Shown here: one piece after another, positions 44,957 through 52,919 of the stretch
How the letters are laid out: every line of letters begins with the position of its first letter
How positions within the stretch are numbered: the first letter of the stretch is position 1
Assembly (NCBI RefSeq): GCF_021531375.1
Contig: NZ_JADYTU010000011.1
Span: 1-59,260 of the forward strand
Direction of reading: 5' to 3'
Source: Pseudoflavonifractor phocaeensis
GTDB taxonomy: Bacteria; Bacillota; Clostridia; Oscillospirales; Oscillospiraceae
DNA length: 59,260 nucleotides
Translations under genes and position numbers: made by a program
The notes under the pieces: model-generated
Told to the model about the DNA's origin: nothing
Database searches by the model: none
Seen by the model: the letters and a program-made list of their open reading frames with translations, nothing else

Positions 44957-45946
44957 TTACCACGCGTCCGCGCCCTTTTCCTCGGGCAGCACCAGCTCCA
45001 GGGCCTTGATCCCCACCTCGATCATGGAGTCATCGGGCTCGAAGGTGGTGAAATTTTGCAGCCACAGGCCGGGGGCCACCAGGACTCTGGTGATGGGGCC
45101 GTCGTGGCGGCCCACCCAGCGGTTGAACTCATAGCTGACCCCCACGATGGCGGGCAGCATGACCAGATGGGCCAGCATCCGCAGCAGTACATTATGGATC
45201 GGCCAGATGGCAAAGACCACCGTGGACACCAGGATGGAGACAAAGATCACCACAAACAGGAAACTGGTGCCGCAGCGGGGATGGTGTCTGGGCTGCTTTC
45301 GCACGTTTTCCACGGTGAGGGGCAGGCCGGACTCGTAACAGAAGATTGTCTTGTGCTCCGCGCCGTGGTAGGAAAAGACCCGGCGCATCTCCTTCATCCG
45401 GGAACACAGGGCCAGATAGCCGATAAAGATCACGATCTTCAGGATACTCTCCGCCAGATTCCGGGCCACCATGGAGTCGGTGACCCAGGTGACCGCCGTA
45501 CCCAGCAGGGTGGGCAGCAGGAAAAACAGGCCCACCGACATACCGATGCCCAGAATCACCGCCAGGGTGGTAAAAAAGCCGGTGGCCTTCTCGCTGCCCA
45601 GCTTATTTTCCAGCCAGGCCTCGAATTTGGAGGGTTCTCCCTCCTCCGGGAAAAACTCCGCGGAGTACATCAGAGCGGTAACTCCGTTATACATGGAGTC
45701 ACAGAAATTGACCACGCCCCGGATCAGCGGCCACCCCAGCACGGGATGCCGCTCCTTGATGAGCTTCAGTTCCTTCTCCTGGATCTCCAGCTCTCCGTCC
45801 GGTCTGCGGACCACCACCGCCTGCTTCTTGGGGCCCCGCATCATGATTCCTTCGATGAGGGCCTGGCCGCCGCACATGGTCTTAAAGCCCTTGGAGCAGG
45901 TCGCCCGGGCGCAGGTGTTCTGGGTTTGTTTTTCTTTTTCTTCCAT
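44957..45946 (-). CDS. DUF1385 family membrane protein
   Basis: A 329-residue protein of DUF1385. The N-terminal GGQALIEGIMMRGP is the family signature, then AVVVRRPDGELE; four or five membrane helices lie in residues 110-280, with the conserved EHKTIFCYE and HPRCGTSFL motifs between them. Its function is unknown. It is usually a neighbour of prmC and prfA, as partly here. The ATG at 45946 has AAAGGAG 11 nt upstream. Confidence 0.92.
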   Translation of the reverse strand: MEEKEKQTQNTCARATCSKGFKTMCGGQALIEGIMMRGPKKQAVVVRRPDGELEIQEKELKLIKERHPVLGWPLIRGVVNFCDSMYNGVTALMYSAEFFPEEGEPSKFEAWLENKLGSEKATGFFTTLAVILGIGMSVGLFFLLPTLLGTAVTWVTDSMVARNLAESILKIVIFIGYLALCSRMKEMRRVFSYHGAEHKTIFCYESGLPLTVENVRKQPRHHPRCGTSFLFVVIFVSILVSTVVFAIWPIHNVLLRMLAHLVMLPAIVGVSYEFNRWVGRHDGPITRVLVAPGLWLQNFTTFEPDDSMIEVGIKALELVLPEEKGADAW

Positions 45947-46029
45947 TGAATCAGGTACTCCTTTTGTATCGCGCCTTTCCAGAGACATTGTATCAAATTG
46001 CCCGGGAAATAGCAAGGGGAAAATAGAAC

Positions 46030-47457
46030 TTATGTTTCAATTGGCAGCCGGATGGTGACCACACATCCGCCGCCCTCGGCGTTGCCGATGTCCAAGGTCC
46101 CCTCATGGCGGGTGATGATCTCCTCGCACACCGCCAAGCCAATACCGGACCCCCGGGCCTTGGAACTGCCCTTGTAGAACTTGTTTTTGATGAAAGGGAG
46201 CTCCTCCACCGGGACGCCGGGGCCGTAGTCCCGAATCTGGATGACCGCCTCCAGGATCTCCTGGTGGATGGACACGTCGATCCGCTTGCCGGAGCCGCCG
46301 TGCTTGGCCGCGTTGTCCAGCAGGTTGCAGAACACCTGGCGCAGGCGCTCCGGGTCGCCGGAGATGGGCAGCATCTCCTCCTCGCAGTCCTGGTAGGTGA
46401 GGTCGATGCCCTCCTTGCGGAAAAACTCCTTATAGGTATACACCGCGTCCTCCAGCTCCGCCTTCAGGTCCAGGGGCTCCACCGACAGGGTGAAGCGGCC
46501 GTCCTCAATGCGGGAGAACTCCAGCAGCTCCTCCACCATATTGGTCAGGCGACGGGCCTCGGACACGATGATGTCCATCCCCTTTTTCACGTCCCGGGGG
46601 TCCCGGAGCTCCCCGCTCTGAATGGTCTCCGCCCAGCCGGTGATGGCGGTGAGGGGAGTACGCAGCTCATGGGAGACGGAGGAGATGAACTCCGACTGGG
46701 TCTTCTCCGACTGCTTGATCTTCAGAGACATATCGTTGATGGTGTCGGTCAGCTCCCCGACCTCGTCGTCAAACTTTTTTTCGATCTGTACGCCGTAGCT
46801 GCCGTCGGCAATGAGGCGGGCCGTCTCGGTGATGCTGGCCAAGGGCTCCACAATGGAACGGACAAAGTAGAGGTTGGAAAAGTATACCATCGCAAAGATG
46901 GCCAGCCCAATAACCGTGATGATCGCCATGGAGACGATGAATTGACGGTCGATGCCGGACAGGGAGGTGACGTACCGGATCAGACCCACGGTCAGCCCCT
47001 GGTAGACCACCGGGCTGGAGACGGCGGCGATCCGCTCTCCCGTGGTGCTGTCACGGCCCACCCAATAGGAGGTCATCTGGTCTGCCAGGGCGTTCTGAAT
47101 ATCCGGGGTCCCGGGGGTCGTGCCGGCGGTCAGGTCGTTGCCCGAGTACACCACCGCCCCAGAGGCGTCCAAAAACTGCAGCTCCAGCTGGCTCTTCTCC
47201 TCATAGTTGTTGACGGTCTGCTGGGCCGCCGCCCAGTACTGGGTCCGGGTATAGTTGCGGAAGCTGGAGGCCGCCGAGCTGGCCTTTCCCATGAGATCAT
47301 TGACTGTCCCGGAGTAATAGTAATTCCAGAGGGCCGCGGCGAAGGTCCCCAGTGTCAGGGCGAGGATCAACAGCACCACGCTGACGCTGTTCAGCAGCCA
47401 GCGCTTCCGGATGCCCCGGATTTTTCCCTTGTCCTTCAGTTCTGTATTTTTGGCCAT
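46030..47457 (-). CDS. sensor histidine kinase
   Basis: A 475-residue membrane sensor. TM1 at about 21-43, an extracytoplasmic domain of about 130 residues, TM2 at about 173-195, HAMP at 196-250, the HisKA phosphosite His263 in SSVSHELRTPLT, and a HATPase domain with N, G1 and G2 boxes (NLLDNAAKH, RDYGPGVP, GSGIGLAVCEEI). The adjacent OmpR-type regulator (62 bp upstream) is its partner. The layout resembles PhoR/ResE kinases; the sensed signal is unknown, but the lipoprotein in the same operon may take part. Confidence 0.93.
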   Translation of the reverse strand: MAKNTELKDKGKIRGIRKRWLLNSVSVVLLILALTLGTFAAALWNYYYSGTVNDLMGKASSAASSFRNYTRTQYWAAAQQTVNNYEEKSQLELQFLDASGAVVYSGNDLTAGTTPGTPDIQNALADQMTSYWVGRDSTTGERIAAVSSPVVYQGLTVGLIRYVTSLSGIDRQFIVSMAIITVIGLAIFAMVYFSNLYFVRSIVEPLASITETARLIADGSYGVQIEKKFDDEVGELTDTINDMSLKIKQSEKTQSEFISSVSHELRTPLTAITGWAETIQSGELRDPRDVKKGMDIIVSEARRLTNMVEELLEFSRIEDGRFTLSVEPLDLKAELEDAVYTYKEFFRKEGIDLTYQDCEEEMLPISGDPERLRQVFCNLLDNAAKHGGSGKRIDVSIHQEILEAVIQIRDYGPGVPVEELPFIKNKFYKGSSKARGSGIGLAVCEEIITRHEGTLDIGNAEGGGCVVTIRLPIET

Positions 47458-47519
47458 CTCTCCACCCCCTTTGTGATTCAAGATGCCGTATTTTCAGCTC
47501 ATTGGCGCTCTGTCAGCGC

Positions 47520-48209
47520 TCAGCTGCCCCACTTATAGCCATAGCCCCACACCGTATTGATGTAGGCCGGCTTCTGTGCATTGTCTTCGATCTTGATGCG
47601 GAGGCGGCGGATATTCACGTCCACGATCTTCAACTCGCCGAAGTAGTCCTTTCCCCACACCGTATCCATGATCTCCTCACGGGACAGGGCCTTTCCCGGG
47701 TTCTCCATGAACAGCTTCACGATGGAATACTCCACCTGGGTCAGCTTGACCCGCTGTCCGTTCTTCTCCAGGGTGCGGTTGCGGGTATTCAGCAGGAAGG
47801 GCGGCGCGCTGATCTCATCGGCGGCCGCCGACTCGATATCGCCTCCGGTCCGCCGGTACAGGGCGTCCACCCGGGCGGTCAGCTCCGCCGGCGAGAAGGG
47901 CTTGGTCACATAGTCGTCGGCGCCGGTCATCAGGCCGGTGACCTTGTCCATCTCCTGGGTACGGGCGGTGAGCATGATAATCCCGATCTTATTGTCCATG
48001 GCCCGAATGCGGCGGCAGACTTCAAAGCCGTCAATATCCGGCAGCATGATGTCCAGCAGCGCCACCTTGATGTCCGGGTTTGCCTTCAGGGCCGTCAGCG
48101 CCTCTTCGCCAGTCCCGGCCTCGATGGTGGTATAGCCCGCCCGCTTCAGATTGATGACCACAAAGCTGCGGATGTTTTCCTCATCCTCCAGCACCAATAT
48201 CTTTCTCAT
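47520..48209 (-). CDS. OmpR-family response regulator
   Basis: A 229-residue regulator. Receiver: E8-D9 and phosphoacceptor D53, T81 and K103. A winged-helix DNA-binding domain covers about 135-229 with VDVNIRRLRIKIE and the final WGYGYKW. It lies 29 bp after a lipoprotein gene and 62 bp before its kinase, so the three form one operon. The targets cannot be read here; autoregulation is common in such operons. Confidence 0.94.
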   Translation of the reverse strand: MRKILVLEDEENIRSFVVINLKRAGYTTIEAGTGEEALTALKANPDIKVALLDIMLPDIDGFEVCRRIRAMDNKIGIIMLTARTQEMDKVTGLMTGADDYVTKPFSPAELTARVDALYRRTGGDIESAAADEISAPPFLLNTRNRTLEKNGQRVKLTQVEYSIVKLFMENPGKALSREEIMDTVWGKDYFGELKIVDVNIRRLRIKIEDNAQKPAYINTVWGYGYKWGS

Positions 48210-48238
48210 GGTCTTCTCCTCCGTTCTGACCGTCCTCG

Positions 48239-49690
48239 TTAATCGTTATACCAGCTGGGTTGGATGGTCTTGAACCGCTCCAGCAGCTCCGACTGGCCCA
48301 AGCCGCAGTCCCAGGCACAGTCATAGAATTTAGCGGCATAGATGACCTCGCCTTCCTCCCGCAGGATGAAGCGGCCATCCTCCTCGGCCCGGATACTCCG
48401 GTTGCTCCCCGTGAGCCGGTAGATACTCAGGAAGGGCACCGGCTGCTCGTCCTTCCCCTGCCAGTAGGAAAAGATGACCTGTCTCTGGCCGCTGAGGGAA
48501 TCGTTTCTCGAAATGGTAATTTGCTCATTCCAGCTGTCCGGGATCTCCAGATACCAGCTGTCCGCCGCGTTGTGATAGGTGGTCATGACTTTGACGCACT
48601 GACCTTTCTCATTGTACTGGCTCCAGTCAATGAGCCAGAAGTTGACGGCGCCCGTCTCCCCGGAGGGCGGCAGGGGCCGCAGCGACGGCAGCTCCAGCAC
48701 AGAATCAGAATTGACGTCGCTGAGACTTACATCCGCATAGCCTGTCAAGTGGTTTTCGCTGACACCCGTCTCGTCCAGAGAGAGATTGACAAGGCGGTCG
48801 TCCCGGTAGGCCAGCACGTCGATGGTCTTGCTGCCGTCGGCCATGGTGCAGGTCACATAAAGGGCGGGGGGGAAATAGTCTCCGCTGAGGTAGTTGGAGC
48901 GCATCCGGTTCAGGGTCACAACCCCCGCCGACAGGCTGGCGCTGCTCAGACTGGTGAAAGCGCCGTCCTGCCAGCCGTAGAGCTCTACCGTACTGCCCGC
49001 GCCGGCGGACTCAATGCGGACCACGGCGATCTCGATCCGGGTATCCTGGTCAATATCCAGCAGACGGCAGCCGCTGGAATAGCTGTTGGTCCCCTCGCTG
49101 GCTCCGCTGCAGCTGGTCAGCAGCAGCTCGGTAGCCAGCAGCTTGGAACGGTCCTGGAATTGATTTGCCATGGCCGTTGTGGACGAGGCCGGGAGCTCCA
49201 GTTCGTCCAGGGTATAGGCGCCCAGCTGGTAGACACCGGCGCTGACCTGCCAATTGACCACCAGTTCTTTGCTGCCCATTCCGTTCAGGTCGGCGTAGTC
49301 GATGGAATAAATGGCCGCGCCAGCCCCCTCCACCAGTCCGGTAACCTGGTAGTTCTCTCCGACCTGCTGGAATATGTAGATCTTCAGCGACTTCTCCACG
49401 CCGGGGACACGGATAAAGGTCAAAGCGCTCTCCCGCACGCCGTCGCCGTCCAGATCCTGAAGCTGGATAGCCGCTGTATTGTCTCCGGAGACGATGACCG
49501 CGTCCTCGGTGGAGACCCCGAATTCCGCCTCCAGACTGGAGCGCACCCCCCGAATGGCCGTCGCCAACTGGTCGTAGCCGGCCGACTTCTCCGGCCGTCT
49601 GTACAGCTCGTCCGGCGGACGGAACAGACAGCCGGACAGCAGCAACAGCAGCGCCGCCGGCAGCATAAGCCGTCTCCACTTTTTGCCCAT
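48239..49690 (-). CDS. lipoprotein with FG-GAP-like Asp repeats, linked to a two-component system
   Basis: A 483-residue putative lipoprotein. The signal peptide (MGKKWRRLMLPAAL) ends in LSGC with the cysteine near residue 20. The mature part has at least four Asp/Asn-rich loops of the DxDxDG type: DLDGDGVRES, DLNGMGSKE, DIDQDTRIE and DVNSDSVLE, each followed by a beta-strand, as in FG-GAP/VCBS calcium-binding propellers. The ATG has AAAGGAG 8 nt upstream. Position as first gene of the kinase operon suggests it helps sense or respond to an envelope signal. Confidence 0.8.
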   Translation of the reverse strand: MGKKWRRLMLPAALLLLLSGCLFRPPDELYRRPEKSAGYDQLATAIRGVRSSLEAEFGVSTEDAVIVSGDNTAAIQLQDLDGDGVRESALTFIRVPGVEKSLKIYIFQQVGENYQVTGLVEGAGAAIYSIDYADLNGMGSKELVVNWQVSAGVYQLGAYTLDELELPASSTTAMANQFQDRSKLLATELLLTSCSGASEGTNSYSSGCRLLDIDQDTRIEIAVVRIESAGAGSTVELYGWQDGAFTSLSSASLSAGVVTLNRMRSNYLSGDYFPPALYVTCTMADGSKTIDVLAYRDDRLVNLSLDETGVSENHLTGYADVSLSDVNSDSVLELPSLRPLPPSGETGAVNFWLIDWSQYNEKGQCVKVMTTYHNAADSWYLEIPDSWNEQITISRNDSLSGQRQVIFSYWQGKDEQPVPFLSIYRLTGSNRSIRAEEDGRFILREEGEVIYAAKFYDCAWDCGLGQSELLERFKTIQPSWYND

Positions 49691-49830
49691 ACCGTCCACT
49701 CCTTTCCCGTCTCCCCGGGGCCCGGGGCAACTTATAAAAGTCCTATTTATCATCATACCACAATTCCCGAAAAAAGCATATGGTTTTTTCAAAGAAAAGT
49801 TTGTACGCCTTTTCAACGATATTCTACAGA

Positions 49831-50089
49831 TAAATTTTAGTTTATCGTTTCATGTAGGGTGAGGGCTTGGTAGGGCGGAGGCTTATCCCTCCCCCTTTTG
49901 GCCTTCGGCCATTTCCCCCCGACGGGGAGAATCGTCCCCCGCCGTCCGACGGCTGCCATTTTGGCGGCGGCCCCAAGGGGCCGCCCTACGGGCGGGGCGT
50001 CCAGAGGCCGCCCCCTACGAAGCCATATGTACCGTGTGTAGGGGGCGGCGTCCCCGACGCCCCCTCATACATCCATAAACTAAAATTTA
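49831..50089. mobile_element. 259-bp MITE-like element with 15-bp terminal inverted repeats
   Basis: Perfect inverted ends TAAATTTTAGTTTAT (49831-49845) and ATAAACTAAAATTTA (50075-50089) flank GC-rich modules: a GGCCTTCGGCC hairpin block (49897-49935), a GGCGGCCCC/GGGGCCGCC palindrome (49966-49985) and the GTAGGGGGCGGCG-type module of copies A and C. No open frame fits inside. It fills most of the 482-bp gap between the lipoprotein gene and the GntR promoter. Whether it moved by a transposase in trans is inference; no clear target duplication beyond TA is visible. Confidence 0.7.
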
Positions 50090-50099
50090 TTTTCTGGTA

Positions 50100-50128
50100 T
50101 TGACAGAATTGTCCTTTTGTTGTATGGT
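50100..50128 (+). promoter_or_regulatory. promoter of the GntR-ABC operon
   Basis: TTGACA (50100-50105) and TATGGT (50123-50128), spacer 17 bp, beginning 11 bp after the end of the MITE-like block. Confidence 0.8.
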
Positions 50129-50130
50129 TA

Positions 50131-50144
50131 ATTACATGAGTAAT
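50131..50144. promoter_or_regulatory. putative GntR operator
   Basis: ATTAC-ATGA-GTAAT, a perfect 5-bp inverted repeat just downstream of the -10 box. The location would let the YtrA-type repressor encoded next block its own operon. Confidence 0.5.
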
Positions 50145-50172
50145 GAACTAGCAAACTTTAGGAGGTGAGCGC

Positions 50173-50553
50173 GTGCGCGGCACACTGAATGACCAATCAT
50201 TGATCTATCTGCAAATCGCTCAGATGCTGGAGGACGACATCCTCCGGGGCGTCTATCGGGAGGAGGAACAGGTCCCCTCCACCAACGAGCTGGCCCGGGG
50301 CTACAACATCAATCCGGCCACGGCAGCCAAGGGCATCAATCTGCTGGTGGCCGACGGCGTCCTCTATAAAAAACGGGGCATCGGCATGTTCGTGGCCTCG
50401 GGCGCGGAGGAGACCGTGAGAAGAAAACGGAAGGCCGCCTTTTACGACGGCTTTGTCAGACCGATGGTAAAGGAGGGGGCCTCCCTGGCTCTCTCAGAAG
50501 AGGAACTGCTGGCCATGGTCCGGCAGGCCGTCAAGGAAGGAGAAGAGAAATGA
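50173..50553 (+). CDS. GntR-family (YtrA subfamily) regulator
   Basis: A 126-residue winged-helix regulator of the short YtrA type, without an effector domain. The HTH spans about residues 15-80 (VPSTNELARGYNINPATAAK), then a short helical dimerisation tail. The start is GTG with AGGAGG 7 nt upstream. It overlaps the ABC ATPase gene by 4 nt, the usual gene order in operons that answer envelope stress or antibiotics. Confidence 0.92.
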   Translation: MRGTLNDQSLIYLQIAQMLEDDILRGVYREEEQVPSTNELARGYNINPATAAKGINLLVADGVLYKKRGIGMFVASGAEETVRRKRKAAFYDGFVRPMVKEGASLALSEEELLAMVRQAVKEGEEK

Positions 50554-51437
50554 ACACAGCTGTTTTATCGGCCCGGGGAGTTTATAAGTCCTACGGAAAA
50601 AAAGAGGTGCTCCACAACCTGGACTTGACCATTGAGCCGGGGAAAATCTACGGCCTCATCGGCCGCAACGGGGCGGGCAAGACCACCCTGCTGGGCATTC
50701 TCACCGCCCAGAACACTCTGGATCAAGGTGAGGTCACCTATGACGATCAGCCTGTGTGGGAGAATCAGAGGGCCCTGGACAACATCTGCTTCTCCCGGGA
50801 GCTGCAGCCCACTCTGTTCTCCGGCCAGAACAATCTGAAAGTCAAGCACTATCTGAAGTCGGCGGCCATCTACTATCCCAACTGGGATCAGGCGTATGCC
50901 GGCCGGCTGCTGGCCGAGTTCAAGCTGGAGCCCAAGAAAAAGATCTGCCAGCTGTCCAAGGGCCAGATGTCCATGGTGACCATCCTCATCGCCCTGGCCA
51001 GCCGGGCTCCCATCACCATTCTGGACGAACCGGCGGCGGGGCTGGACGTGGTCATGCGGGAGCGGTTCTACCAGCTGCTGCTGGAGGACTATGCCCAGAC
51101 GAATCGCACCTTTATTGTATCCACCCACATCATCGAGGAGGCCGCCTCCGTCTTTGAGCAGGTCATCATTCTGGACGAGGGAAAGATCATCGAAAACTGT
51201 CCCACCGAGGAGCTCATCGACCAGTTCCGCTATGTCTCCGGCCGGGAGGACGTGGTGGACGAGGTGTGCCGGGGGCTGGAGGTGCTGTCCACCCACCAGA
51301 TGGGCCGGCACAAGACCGCCGCCGTCCGGGGCGGCGGTGTCAAGCTGGAGGCCGCTCTGTCCGCCGACGTGGACGTGTCCCCCATGAACCTGCAAAACGT
51401 CTTTGTGGCTCTCTGCGGCCACGGAGACGCCCAGTAA
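50550..51437 (+). CDS. ABC transporter ATP-binding protein
   Basis: A 295-residue ATPase of the YtrB/BcrA-like type. Walker A GRNGAGKT at 38-45, Walker B ITILDEP at 155-161, and the H-loop STHIIEEA. The signature reads QLSKGQMS rather than LSGGQ, a known variation in these exporters. The last 70 residues are a divergent C-terminal extension. Translation is coupled to the regulator before it and the permease follows 12 bp later. Confidence 0.94.
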   Translation: MNTAVLSARGVYKSYGKKEVLHNLDLTIEPGKIYGLIGRNGAGKTTLLGILTAQNTLDQGEVTYDDQPVWENQRALDNICFSRELQPTLFSGQNNLKVKHYLKSAAIYYPNWDQAYAGRLLAEFKLEPKKKICQLSKGQMSMVTILIALASRAPITILDEPAAGLDVVMRERFYQLLLEDYAQTNRTFIVSTHIIEEAASVFEQVIILDEGKIIENCPTEELIDQFRYVSGREDVVDEVCRGLEVLSTHQMGRHKTAAVRGGGVKLEAALSADVDVSPMNLQNVFVALCGHGDAQ

Positions 51438-51449
51438 GGGGGCGGCGGT

Positions 51450-52115
51450 ATGGTCAAGTCCTTCAAATACCTGCTCCAGTTTGCCTGGATCAACCTGGGC
51501 GCCATCCTGGGCTTCGCGGCCATCGTCATCGCCGGAGCTTATCTCACCGGAGTGCCCCAGGGGGCGAACAACCTGTTCCGCACCTACTTTGGCACCTTCC
51601 CCCTGCTGACCCTCATCATGCTGTTTCTCTTTTCCTACGCCCTGTGTACCAGCAATCTGAATCTGGCCCTGTCCTTCGGGGCGCGCCGGCGGGACTTCTT
51701 TTTCGCCATTCAGGGGGTCCTGCTGCTGTACGCCGGGGTGTGCTGGGCCCTCCAGGCGGTCATGTCCGCCATCCCCGACCTGTTCGCCTGGACCAGCGTG
51801 GACCGCTGGAGCATTCTCATGTCCCTGGGCGGTCTGACCAATTGGCAGTATCCCCTGGCCTGTCTGGCCATCATGACGCTGGGCTGCCTGTGCGGGCTTC
51901 TCTATGTCCGTTCCAAAGGTTGGGGCGTCTTGCTCATAATCTTCACTATTTTAGGTGGGATCGCCGCCACTATGGTGCTGCTGATCTGCTCGGATTCCCA
52001 GCCCGGCACCCCCGGGGCCCTGACCGCCACCATTCTTACTTATGGGGCGGTGGCGGTGATCGCGGTATGCGAGCTTCTGATCTGGCGGACGGTCCACCGT
52101 TTTGTTGTGAGGTGA
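51450..52115 (+). CDS. ABC transporter permease-like membrane protein
   Basis: A 221-residue protein with about six membrane helices (LLQFAWINLGAILGFAAIVIAGAYLTG starts the first), without a recognisable substrate motif. It fits the ABC-2-like permeases of YtrA-type operons. It starts 12 bp after the ATPase and its stop is 5 bp before the next gene. The conserved piece NLALSFGARRRDFFFA near residue 70 is typical of such permeases. Confidence 0.85.
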   Translation: MVKSFKYLLQFAWINLGAILGFAAIVIAGAYLTGVPQGANNLFRTYFGTFPLLTLIMLFLFSYALCTSNLNLALSFGARRRDFFFAIQGVLLLYAGVCWALQAVMSAIPDLFAWTSVDRWSILMSLGGLTNWQYPLACLAIMTLGCLCGLLYVRSKGWGVLLIIFTILGGIAATMVLLICSDSQPGTPGALTATILTYGAVAVIAVCELLIWRTVHRFVVR

Positions 52116-52120
52116 ATACG

Positions 52121-52855
52121 ATGCTGAAAAAACTGATCCGGCTCAACGCCGACGACCTGCTGCTGTGCGGGGGCGTGATCGGCGGGGTATTCCTGCTCCT
52201 CCACATCATCACCGCCGTGGCGGTGCGCTTGTCCGGGGAGGGGAGCAGCCTTCTGCTCTCCGGTATCCTGCTGCCCATTACGGCTGGCATCCTGATTCTG
52301 TTCGTATCAGCGTCCCATGTTGCGGTCACCTTTGACCAAGCCCTCCGCTTTGGCCAGACCCGGTGTCGGGCCCTGGGGCTGTCCCTTGGGGTCGCCGGGT
52401 TCGAGGCCCTGTTTGCCATGGGGCTGGCCGTCCTGCTTGCCTGGTTGGAGCGGCTCTTTGCCCCTCACTTCTGGCTCTGGCTGTCCGGCCGGGAGTATAT
52501 CGTGATGGACGAGATTCCCCCCATTCCGGTAACCGGCTGGTCCGCCGGGGAGGCCGCGCTCCGGGCCCATCAGCTGTTCATCGAAGACTTCACACTGGAC
52601 TGGTGGTGGTTCCTTCTCATTGCCCTGGGCTGCATGGCGTTGGGGATCATCATCGGGGCCATGATCCAGCGGTTCGGCGGCAAATCCCTGTGGGTGTTCT
52701 GGGCAGTCTGGATGCTGGTCTGCTTCTCCCCCCAGCTGCTTCCCTGGAAACAGTACACCATTGTAGACTGGCTGTTCCCCCTGCTGGGGCTCATGACCCT
52801 GGGGGCTCTGGCCTGGTCGGTCTGGTCCCTGCTCCACGCGGTGGTGAAAAGCTAA
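52121..52855 (+). CDS. second membrane protein of the ABC operon
   Basis: A 244-residue protein with about six membrane helices and a conserved FGQTRCRALGLSLG segment that resembles the RRRDF loop of the previous gene product, so the two probably form a heterodimeric permease. The start is ATG with AGGTGA at 5-6 nt. A longer frame reaches back through the ATPase gene but is only a reading-frame shadow. The operon ends at the next terminator. Confidence 0.82.
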   Translation: MLKKLIRLNADDLLLCGGVIGGVFLLLHIITAVAVRLSGEGSSLLLSGILLPITAGILILFVSASHVAVTFDQALRFGQTRCRALGLSLGVAGFEALFAMGLAVLLAWLERLFAPHFWLWLSGREYIVMDEIPPIPVTGWSAGEAALRAHQLFIEDFTLDWWWFLLIALGCMALGIIIGAMIQRFGGKSLWVFWAVWMLVCFSPQLLPWKQYTIVDWLFPLLGLMTLGALAWSVWSLLHAVVKS

Positions 52856-52860
52856 AAAAG

Positions 52861-52895
52861 AAACACCTCCGCCGGCTGTGCCGGCGGAGGTGTTT
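52861..52895. terminator. bidirectional terminator
   Basis: A 16-bp perfect stem (52861-52876 with 52880-52895), loop TGT, with A- and T-rich ends. It separates the plus-strand ABC operon from the minus-strand aminopeptidase gene. Confidence 0.85.
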
Positions 52896-52919
52896 CCGCT
52901 TTCTGCTGTAAATTGTTGC

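Noticed and set aside
51266-52132. Long plus-strand frame running from the ABC ATPase into the last permease
   Set aside because: The part before 52121 lies in another frame of two well-supported genes; the ATG at 52121 has its own site.
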